Shown: piece after piece, positions 5,457 through 10,333 of the stretch | How the letters are laid out: each line of letters begins with the position of its first letter | How positions within the stretch are numbered: the stretch's first letter is position 1 | From: SHYQ01 sp041674525 | GTDB lineage: Bacteria; Chloroflexota; Dehalococcoidia; UBA2979 | Assembly: GCA_041674525.1 (NCBI GenBank) | Contig: JBAYVN010000079.1 | Coordinates: forward strand, 1-10,333 | Direction: 5' to 3' | Length of the DNA: 10,333 nucleotides | Program-made: the position numbers and the translations under genes | Notes under the pieces: model-generated | Seen by the model: only the letters and a program-made list of their open reading frames with translations | Databases searched by the model: none | What the model was told of the DNA's origin: nothing

Positions 5457-6764
5457 CTACGTCTTCAGGCGGAAGCCGTGCAGGGCGAACGACTCGCGCG
5501 CCAGCGCCTCGCGGAAGGCCGGGTGCGCGATGTCGAGGAGGGCTTGCGCGCGTTCCCGGACGGACCGGCCGTGGAGCGCCGCCACGCCGTGCTCGGTGAC
5601 CACGAAGTAGACGTCGCCGCGCGTGGTCACCACGCCCGCCCCGGGGGCGAGCTGCGAGACAATGCGCGACCTCGTGCCGTCCAGCGCCGTGGAGGGGAGT
5701 GCGATGATCGGGCGGCCGCCGGGGGCACGCGCCGCGCCCCGAATGAAGTCCAGCTGCCCGCCGATGCCGCTCCAGAACTTCGGGCCGATGGAGTCGGCGC
5801 AGACCTGCCCGGTGAGATCCACCTCGATCGCGGAGTTGACCGCCACCATCTCCTCGTGCGCCGCGATCACGCGCGGGTCGTTGGTGTACGACGAGTCGTG
5901 GAGCGAGACCATCGGGTTGCGATCCACCCAGCGGTACAGGCGCTCCGTGCCGAGCACGAACGACGAGACGATCAGCCCGGCGTGGATGCGCTTGCGCGCG
6001 CCGGTGATCGCGCCCGCCTCCACGAGGTCGACGACGCCGTCCGAGAACATCTCCGTGTGCACGCCCAGGTCGCGGTGACCGCGGAGGCAGCCAAGCACGG
6101 CCTCTGCGACCGCGCCGATGCCGAGCTGCAGCGTCGCGCCGTCGTCGATCAGGCTCGCGACCTGCCGCCCGATCGCCTGCTGCTCCGCGCTCGGCACGGG
6201 CACCGGCACGGTGTGCAGGGGGCGGTCCGTCTCCACCCACGCATCGATCGTCTCGAGGGAGATCGTGGAGGCGCCGAAGGTGAACGGCATGCGCGCGTTC
6301 ACCTCGGCGACCACGTAGCGCGCCGCGGTCGCGGCGGGGCGGGCGACATCGACCGCGACGCCCAGCGAGCAGAGCCCCTCCTCGTTCGGCGGCGACACCT
6401 GGATCAGCGCCGCATCCAGCGGCAGCGTGCCGTCCGAGAACAGCGCCGGCACGTCCGAGAGAAACACCGGCGTGAAGTCGGCGCGCCCGCTGTTCACGGC
6501 CTCGCGGACGTTGGCGCCGATGAACAGCGCGTTGTGCCGGATGTGCCCCGCCAGCTCCGGCGCGACGTGCGGCGCAGGCCCCTCGAGGTGGAGCGAGACG
6601 GTCTCGATGCCGCGCAGCGAGCGTGCGCGCGCGACGAGGCCGTCCAGCAGCGGGGTGGGCGTGGCCGCTCCGCCGTGCACGTAGACCCGCATGCCGTCGC
6701 GGAGAGGCGCCAGCGCCGCCTCGATGGTAGTCGCGCGCGCGGGACGCCGGACTCCGGAGTTCAC
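5457..6764 (-). CDS. acetyl-CoA hydrolase/transferase family (4-hydroxybutyrate CoA-transferase-like)
   Basis: This 435-aa family I CoA-transferase moves CoA between acyl groups, typically from acetyl-CoA to a short-chain carboxylate such as 4-hydroxybutyrate or butyrate. Visible signatures are VYVHGGAATPTPLLDGLVAR (27-46), SPPNEEGLCSLGVAVD (124-139) and LQLGIGAVAEAVL (212-224). The catalytic-glutamate motif is GVHTEMFSDGVVDLVE (234-249, Glu238 as nucleophile). The CoA-binding loop is GIGGQLDFIRGA (334-345), and the C-terminal segment is VVTEHGVAALHGRSVRERA (388-406). The residue number of the glutamate equals that of clostridial AbfT, supporting the length and start. The start is GTG 6764; no good Shine-Dalgarno sequence is visible and it lies within the third copy of a 17-bp repeat. 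The gene is 31 nt downstream of the secreted-protein gene, so co-transcription is likely. Substrate preference is not established. Confidence 0.92.
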   Translation of the reverse strand: MNSGVRRPARATTIEAALAPLRDGMRVYVHGGAATPTPLLDGLVARARSLRGIETVSLHLEGPAPHVAPELAGHIRHNALFIGANVREAVNSGRADFTPVFLSDVPALFSDGTLPLDAALIQVSPPNEEGLCSLGVAVDVARPAATAARYVVAEVNARMPFTFGASTISLETIDAWVETDRPLHTVPVPVPSAEQQAIGRQVASLIDDGATLQLGIGAVAEAVLGCLRGHRDLGVHTEMFSDGVVDLVEAGAITGARKRIHAGLIVSSFVLGTERLYRWVDRNPMVSLHDSSYTNDPRVIAAHEEMVAVNSAIEVDLTGQVCADSIGPKFWSGIGGQLDFIRGAARAPGGRPIIALPSTALDGTRSRIVSQLAPGAGVVTTRGDVYFVVTEHGVAALHGRSVRERAQALLDIAHPAFREALARESFALHGFRLKT

Positions 6765-6810
6765 CGGCAGATCGCGTTCACCGGTAGGTCACCGTTCACT
6801 GGTAGATCAC
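6759..6810 (-). repeat. 17-18-bp tandem triplication across a stop/start junction
   Basis: On the + strand the three units are gttcaccggcagatcgc (6759-6775), gttcaccggtaggtcacc (6776-6793) and gttcactggtagatcac (6794-6810). On the coding (-) strand each ends in (C/A)GTGAAC. The first such motif provides the TGA stop of the secreted-protein gene (6796-6798), and the last provides the GTG start of the CoA-transferase (6762-6764). Confidence 0.9.
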
Positions 6811-8016
6811 GTAGTCGGGCGGGCGGGGGAGGGCCATCACCTGCTCGGGGGTCAACAGCGGCTGGTCCCAGCGATAGAAGAGCTTGAACCCCGCGTACGG
6901 CGCGTAGGACGAGAGGGCGAACAGGCGGTACCCGTCCAGCTTCTGCTCGGGCGGCCCCCAGCCGTCCATGTCGATCACCACGTCCACCCCGCTCACGCGC
7001 TCGATGCGCTGCGGGTCGTGCAGCATGTCGTAGCGGAACTGGTGCAGCACCAGTACCTTCGAGGGCAGCGCCTCTCGCGCCACGAGATCGGCCAGGTAGT
7101 GCTGCACGCTGTTCACCTGCTCGGGCACGAGGAAGCCGATCGCTTCGCCCGGGGGATCGTTCTTCCCCCGCGTAGCGAACTCCGGGTCGAGCGCCACGTG
7201 GACGTGGGCCTCGCGGAGGACGGGCTCCAGCCGCTGCACCTCGACGAGCGGGTCGCTCCATCCCACCTGCACGTCCAGGAACAGCAGCTCGCCACGCGCG
7301 CGCGTCGCGTCCACCCACGGGCGGATGTCGGCGATCGACATGCGTCCCAGGTAGGTGCCATCCCAGCCGGGGTCCGCCTGTGCCACCGAGGCGATGAGGT
7401 GCAGCGCTGGCACGACGCGCGTCGCGCCGCTGAGCGCGACGTACGGCCGGGCCACCTCCTGCGCGGCGTCCGCCGCGGCGTCCGCGCTCGCGTACAGCCC
7501 CAGCGCACCCATCGTCGGCACGCCGGGGTGGCCGTAGATCGACACGATGCGCGTCCCCGCCAGCACCGACACACGGAGCGGCGCCAGGCTGAGATCGAGG
7601 TCGGCGGTCGCGACGAGGGCGTACACCCCGCCGGGCTCGAACGTCTCGAGGGTGGCAAACGCACCGCTGGCCTGTGACGACCACGTCCGCCACGCGCCCG
7701 TCGAGTCGTCGTGCTGCCACACCGTGAGCCAGTCGATCGCACGTGCCGTTGGGCCCGGCGGTGGGCCGCGGAATGCCAGGCGTGGCGCCGCCAGTGCCGA
7801 GACGATGGGCGTCGACCCGCCGGGCCATGTCAGGCGGTAGGCCTCGCGCGTGAGCGAGACGCCGCACGCGGGTAACAGGGCATCGCTTGCCGCCACGCCT
7901 GTGCAGACTGCCGATGTCTCCTCGGCGTGTGCCTGCCGGGGGGCGGCCTCCGGTGCGTCGAGTGCGGCGCCGAGGAGCGCGAGTGCCGCCAGGAGGGCGG
8001 TGGCGAGACGGCGCAT
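6796..8016 (-). CDS. secreted protein of unknown function, barrel-like C-terminal part
   Basis: This 406-aa protein has a clear Sec signal peptide: MRRLATALLAALALLGAALD, then Ala/Pro-rich sequence with likely cleavage after AHA (residue 31). Residues about 35-140 include two cysteines (38 and 51) that could form a disulfide and a beta-rich stretch ending GGVYALVATADLD. Residues about 150-406 alternate strands and helices as in a (beta/alpha) barrel: TRIVSIYGHPG, VVPALHLIASVA, ELLFLDVQVGW, HVHVALDPEFA, KVLVLHQFRYDM, VDVVIDMDGWG, GFKLFYRWD. Strand ends carry acidic and His residues (Asp248, Asp277/Glu279, His325, Asp349/Asp351), as in glycoside-hydrolase-like barrels, but I recognise no family motif. 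ATG 8016 has GGAGGA 3 nt upstream and is the only start that gives a signal peptide. It is the first gene of a pair with the CoA-transferase. Confidence 0.85.
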   Translation of the reverse strand: MRRLATALLAALALLGAALDAPEAAPRQAHAEETSAVCTGVAASDALLPACGVSLTREAYRLTWPGGSTPIVSALAAPRLAFRGPPPGPTARAIDWLTVWQHDDSTGAWRTWSSQASGAFATLETFEPGGVYALVATADLDLSLAPLRVSVLAGTRIVSIYGHPGVPTMGALGLYASADAAADAAQEVARPYVALSGATRVVPALHLIASVAQADPGWDGTYLGRMSIADIRPWVDATRARGELLFLDVQVGWSDPLVEVQRLEPVLREAHVHVALDPEFATRGKNDPPGEAIGFLVPEQVNSVQHYLADLVAREALPSKVLVLHQFRYDMLHDPQRIERVSGVDVVIDMDGWGPPEQKLDGYRLFALSSYAPYAGFKLFYRWDQPLLTPEQVMALPRPPDYVIYQ

Positions 8017-8061
8017 GGCTCCTCCAGACGCCCGGCGATGCCGCGATCCACACGGCATCCG

Positions 8062-8112
8062 GGTGGAATCCAGCTGCGTGGAAACCTTGGGTGGAATCCC
8101 CTGGTGGAATCT
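8062..8112. repeat. four direct repeats of GGTGGAATCC in a divergent promoter region
   Basis: ggtggaatcc at 8062-8071, cgtggaaacc at 8077-8086, ggtggaatcc at 8090-8099 and ggtggaatct at 8103-8112 start 15, 13 and 13 bp apart on the same strand. They fill part of the 154-bp gap between the secreted-protein gene and the rRNA methyltransferase gene, next to the -10 box at 8114-8119 (-). They may be binding sites for a regulator, or the remains of a 13-bp tandem duplication. Confidence 0.8.
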
Positions 8113-8113
8113 G

Positions 8114-8119
8114 AGTGTA
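8114..8119 (-). promoter_or_regulatory. possible -10 element of the secreted-protein gene
   Basis: On the minus strand TACACT lies 97 nt upstream of ATG 8016. With a start near 8107, the four GGATTCCACC repeats (minus-strand reading) would fall in the first half of a leader of about 90 nt. The -35 region is weak. Confidence 0.35.
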
Positions 8120-8157
8120 CGGGCCTCGCGCGAAGCGATCTCCCGGCGTGGCTGCGC

Positions 8158-8163
8158 TACCGT
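8158..8163 (+). promoter_or_regulatory. -10 element of a leaderless rRNA methyltransferase mRNA
   Basis: TACCGT is followed by 7 nt and ATG 8171, the same layout as at orn and the FKBP gene. The region 17 nt upstream (8135-8140, gcgatc) is a poor -35. No strong Shine-Dalgarno sequence precedes the ATG. Confidence 0.45.
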
Positions 8164-8170
8164 GCGAGGC

Positions 8171-8890
8171 ATGACGCTCACGTTGCGCAATCCCCACGCC
8201 GTGCTCGCCGCCTTCGAGGCGCGCCCGGCCGACATCTTCAGTGTGCGCCTGCCCGGCGGCCGGGCGCCCGGCGGCTGGGAGCGCGTGGCTGCGCAGGCGA
8301 GGCACTTCGGCACGCCGGTCGCCGAAGGTGAGCGCGCCGATCCCCGGCGCCGCGAGCGCGAGGGCGGGCGCGCGGGGCCCGAGGCCTCCGTGAAGGAGCG
8401 CGCGCCCGTCGGCCTCGATGTGCTGTTCGCCGGGGTGGGCGCCGGCGGCCTCTGGATCGCCCTCGACTCGATCCAGGATCCACACAACGTCGGCTCCATC
8501 TTCCGGAGCGCCGCGTTCTTCGGGGTGCGCGGGATCGTCATGACCTCCGACCGCGCGGCGCCGCTATCCTCCGTTGTCTACGACGTGGCGAGCGGCGGCG
8601 TGGAGGCCGTCCCGTTCGCGATCGAGACGAACCTGCGCCGCGCGCTGGAAGCCGCGAAGGCGGCCGGGCTGTGGATCCTCGGCTCCTCTGAGCACGCCGC
8701 GCGCGGCGTCGAGGAGATCCCGCGCGATCGCCCGTGGCTGCTGGTGCTGGGCAACGAGGAGGAGGGCCTGCGCCGCCTCACGCTGGAGACCTGCGACGAG
8801 GTGTGCCTGATCCCGCCGCGAGGCGATGCTGTGACATCGCTCAACGTCTCCGTCGCCGCCGGCATCCTCATCGCCACGCTGTCGCGCTAA
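8171..8890 (+). CDS. SpoU/TrmH-family RNA 2'-O-ribose methyltransferase, RlmB-like
   Basis: This 239-aa SPOUT-class enzyme methylates a ribose 2'-hydroxyl of rRNA using S-adenosylmethionine, as a dimer with a trefoil knot. A short N-terminal substrate-binding part begins with NPHAVLAAFEARP (7-19), as in RlmB (23S rRNA Gm2251). It is followed by a charged Arg/Gly/Glu-rich linker at about 51-80. Motif 1 is QDPHNVGSIFRSAAFFGV (102-119, with Asn106 and Arg112). Motif 2 is LVLGNEEEGL (191-200). Motif 3 is IPPRGDAVTSLNVSVAAGI (214-232, Asn225). All three knot motifs are complete. The choice between RlmB and another TrmH-type target is uncertain, so no symbol is given. ATG 8171 fits both homology and the upstream -10 box. 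Its TAA stop overlaps the TAG of the convergent DUF6886 gene. Confidence 0.92.
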   Translation: MTLTLRNPHAVLAAFEARPADIFSVRLPGGRAPGGWERVAAQARHFGTPVAEGERADPRRREREGGRAGPEASVKERAPVGLDVLFAGVGAGGLWIALDSIQDPHNVGSIFRSAAFFGVRGIVMTSDRAAPLSSVVYDVASGGVEAVPFAIETNLRRALEAAKAAGLWILGSSEHAARGVEEIPRDRPWLLVLGNEEEGLRRLTLETCDEVCLIPPRGDAVTSLNVSVAAGILIATLSR

Positions 8891-9438
8891 CGCAGCCGCT
8901 CCGAGGGCGGTGACTGCGGGACGCGCCAGCCACGCGCGTTGCGCAGCCGGATCCCGGACCAGTGCAGCGAGGTGCGTTCCGAGAGCCCCTCCAGAACCGA
9001 CAGCCGGTCGAGCACGCGCAGTTCGACACCCGCCTCCCGCAGAGCCTCCATGAGATCGTCGATCACGTCGACGCGAGTCGGCACCACGGCGGCGCGGCTC
9101 ACCCACATCCCGGCGTCGTTCAGATCTTCGAAGGTCTCGTGAGGCAGCTCGTAGCGGTAGAGCGTGGCGGAGCGGATGCGATCCACCCACGCGTACTCCA
9201 CCTGGGCGATCACGCGCGCGCCGGTGTGCTCGAACCAGCGTTCGCGGTCGGCCGCCGTCGTCGTTTCCACCGGCCAGAGGAGCGCCCGTGGGCAGTCGCG
9301 CGGGAAGAGGTACATGTGCTGGTGGGAAGCCTCGATGGCCCACACCAGCGGGACGGTGATCTCGGGCCGCGCCGGCATCGTGCGCGGGTGGAATGCCGCG
9401 ATGCCAGGCGCCTCGGAGAAGTGATAGAGCACGGGCAC
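8887..9438 (-). CDS. DUF6886-like protein
   Basis: This 183-aa protein of unknown function resembles the family annotated as DUF6886. The recognisable pattern is LYHFSEAPGIAAFHPR (4-19), then VPLVWAIEASHQHMYLFPRDCPRALLW (29-55). WVDRIRSATLYRYELP (84-99) follows, and in the C-terminal part LEGLSERTSLHWSGIRLRNARGW (148-170). The opening recalls proteins in which a HFSE segment begins an ADP-ribosyltransferase-like or RES-like fold, but I cannot show that here. There is no signal peptide or membrane segment. The GTG start at 9438 has AAAGGCGG upstream at normal distance. It follows the 213-aa gene by 36 nt on the same strand. The DUF label is from memory and only moderately certain. Confidence 0.72.
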   Translation of the reverse strand: MPVLYHFSEAPGIAAFHPRTMPARPEITVPLVWAIEASHQHMYLFPRDCPRALLWPVETTTAADRERWFEHTGARVIAQVEYAWVDRIRSATLYRYELPHETFEDLNDAGMWVSRAAVVPTRVDVIDDLMEALREAGVELRVLDRLSVLEGLSERTSLHWSGIRLRNARGWRVPQSPPSERLR

Positions 9439-9474
9439 GGTTCGCCGCCTTTCGAACGCCGCGAGGCGCCGGCG

Positions 9475-10116
9475 CTACCTTCCGGCCCCGCGTTCGTCGA
9501 TGTACGCGCCAAGGAAGTCCCCGGCCCACGCCGCGAAGTCCCCGGCCGCGTCACCCAGCGCGACGATCTGCTCATCCGCCAGCGACATGCGCGTCTCGAC
9601 GGACTCGCCCGCCGGGGTGACGCTGGCGAGCAGCAGCACGCCGGGTCCGCTGCCCGTCACCAGCACCGTGGGCGGCCCCGCTTCGTACACGCGCAGGGGC
9701 ACCGCGAACCGCGCGAGGCCGTCGAACGCGCAGAGCTCGCGTGCGCTGCGGAGCGCGCTGTCATCGATGGCCATCGCCCGCAGCAGCGCGGCGGGCTGCT
9801 CCGCGAGCGCCGCTGCCTCGACGTCCCCCGCGAAGCGCGTCCACGCCTCGGCGCCGGGCAGCGGCCCGGCGAGCGTTCGAGCCACCGGGCGTGCACGGTC
9901 AGTGAGCGCGCCCCACACCGCGGCGAGGCGCCGGGCTGCCTCCACGACTTCCTGCACCAGCAGCGCGGTCAGCGCACCGCGGTAGGTGGCATCGGCGAGG
10001 AAGATGCCGGTGAGCACGTTGTCCGACACCACCTGCGGCTTGCGCAGGGCGTGGCTGGCGTACGCGCGCAGGAAGGCGTCCTCGCTCAGGTCGCCGGGAA
10101 GCGGTGCGTTTTCCAC
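9475..10116 (-). CDS. hypothetical protein, helical N-terminal half
   Basis: I do not recognise this 213-aa protein. Residues 1-130 are Ala/Leu/Arg-rich and predicted to be mostly helical; the segment VSDNVLTGIFLADATYRGALTALLVQEVVEAARR (30-63, read in parts) is the most distinctive. Residues about 135-185 look like strands (FAVPLRVYEAGPP, TVLVTGSGPGVLLLASVTPAG). The end is again helical (LGDAAGDFAAWAGDFLGAYID). There is no signal peptide, transmembrane helix or metal motif. It starts with GTG 10116, with GAGGTG 5 nt upstream. It is probably co-transcribed with the DUF6886 gene 36 nt downstream. GC content and codon bias match the neighbours, and the antisense ORF of similar span has no family-like motifs, so the minus-strand reading is favoured. 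Confidence 0.75.
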   Translation of the reverse strand: MENAPLPGDLSEDAFLRAYASHALRKPQVVSDNVLTGIFLADATYRGALTALLVQEVVEAARRLAAVWGALTDRARPVARTLAGPLPGAEAWTRFAGDVEAAALAEQPAALLRAMAIDDSALRSARELCAFDGLARFAVPLRVYEAGPPTVLVTGSGPGVLLLASVTPAGESVETRMSLADEQIVALGDAAGDFAAWAGDFLGAYIDERGAGR

Positions 10117-10180
10117 CGGGCACCTCGGATGCGCGGTCTGCTCCGCAGCGTAGCCGGGGGACGTCCGGCGAGCCGGTGGC

Positions 10181-10333
10181 CTACTTCAGGCTCCTGATGT
10201 AGGCGATGACCTGGTCGATCTGCTCGGGCTTGAGCTGCGTGCCGAAGGTCGCGGGCATGACGTTGGCCTGGAAGCCCTTCACCACCTTGGCGTTGGTGTT
10301 GGTGATCGATTCCTTCAGGTAGGCGTCGTCCGC
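10181..10333 (-). CDS. cytochrome c domain protein, C-terminal fragment
   Basis: Only the last 50 codons are in the window; the 5' end lies beyond 10333. The sequence DDAYLKESITNTNAKVVKGF, then QANVMPATFGTQLKPEQIDQ, then VIAYIRSLK, is the C-terminal half of a class I cytochrome c domain. The Met in NVMPATFG is the axial haem ligand, and the final helix IDQVIAYIRSL is typical. The CxxCH haem-attachment motif must be upstream, outside the window. The motif around NAKVVKGFQANVMP is most like the cytochrome c domain fused to cytochrome c oxidase subunit II (CoxB/CtaC), or a cytochrome c subunit of a related complex. A stand-alone cytochrome c is the alternative. It would act outside the cytoplasmic membrane in respiratory electron transfer. 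Confidence 0.85.
   Translation of the reverse strand, partial: ADDAYLKESITNTNAKVVKGFQANVMPATFGTQLKPEQIDQVIAYIRSLK

Noticed and set aside
6759..6810. Three near-identical repeats considered as a CRISPR remnant
   Set aside because: The units abut with no spacers, are only 17-18 bp long, and no cas gene is nearby.
5478..6887. 469-codon open frame on the + strand
   Set aside because: It is antisense to the CoA-transferase, whose motifs are complete, and its composition (Arg, Asp, His, Val) is typical of a reverse-strand shadow.
6761..8485. 574-codon open frame on the minus strand over the secreted-protein and rRNA methyltransferase genes
   Set aside because: Its translation is Arg/Gly/Pro/Ala-rich with no motifs, and it is out of frame with two well-supported genes. 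Long shadow frames are expected at this GC content.
10165..10176. ccggc-ga-gccgg as a terminator after the cytochrome c gene
   Set aside because: Only 4-5 bp can pair, with a loop too small for the full stem and no T-tract.
8962..10197. 411-codon open frame on the + strand
   Set aside because: It is antisense to the DUF6886 and 213-aa genes, has Arg/His/Gly-rich composition and no recognisable domain. The minus-strand genes have ribosome-binding sites and normal protein composition.

Overview
This is a very GC-rich bacterial window (roughly 70% GC by eye) packed with ordinary chromosomal genes. It holds eleven complete genes, a twelfth at the left edge whose start codon may lie outside, and a gene fragment at the right edge. 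The gene set (oligoribonuclease, SlyD-type FKBP lipoprotein, DUF4170, DUF6886, FmdB zinc ribbon, cytochrome c domain next to uncharacterised genes), the GC content and the apparent leaderless promoters (a TANNNT -10 box 6-7 nt before the ATG) fit a high-GC Chloroflexota lineage best. This assignment is an inference; an actinobacterium or another high-GC group is not excluded. I see no tRNA, rRNA, CRISPR array, insertion sequence or phage gene.

Layout, left to right. 7-924 (+) is an HSL-family alpha/beta hydrolase. 958-1467 (-) is a two-CBS-domain protein downstream of oligoribonuclease (1584-2189, -). Oligoribonuclease diverges from an exported FKBP/SlyD-type prolyl isomerase (2296-2868, +), and both appear to start on leaderless mRNAs. 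2874-3131 (-) is a small DUF4170 protein, convergent with the FKBP gene and divergent from a macro-domain gene (3217-3870, +). The macro gene runs out of frame into an FmdB-family zinc-ribbon gene (3791-4306, +). After a 163-nt gap with a TATACT box comes an aldo/keto reductase (4470-5411, +). Convergent with it is a minus-strand pair: a secreted protein of unknown function (6796-8016), then a CoA-transferase (5457-6764). An rRNA methyltransferase of the RlmB/TrmH type (8171-8890, +) diverges from that pair. Its stop codon overlaps that of a convergent DUF6886 gene (8887-9438, -), which lies behind an uncharacterised 213-aa gene (9475-10116, -) and the 3' end of a cytochrome c-domain gene (10181 to the window end, -).

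No stretch over 300 bases lacks a gene; the longest gaps are 4307-4469 and 8017-8170. The genes do not form one pathway. The unusual theme is short tandem repeats at gene ends and junctions. An 8-bp unit (four copies) shifts the reading frame at the end of the macro-domain gene. A 17-18-bp unit (three copies) spans the stop of the secreted-protein gene and the start of the CoA-transferase. A ~10-bp motif (four copies, 13-15 bp apart) fills the divergent promoter region at 8062-8112. A 9-bp unit extends the N-terminus of the CBS protein. The 8-bp array is the strongest lead, because changing its copy number would restore a textbook macro-domain C-terminus.
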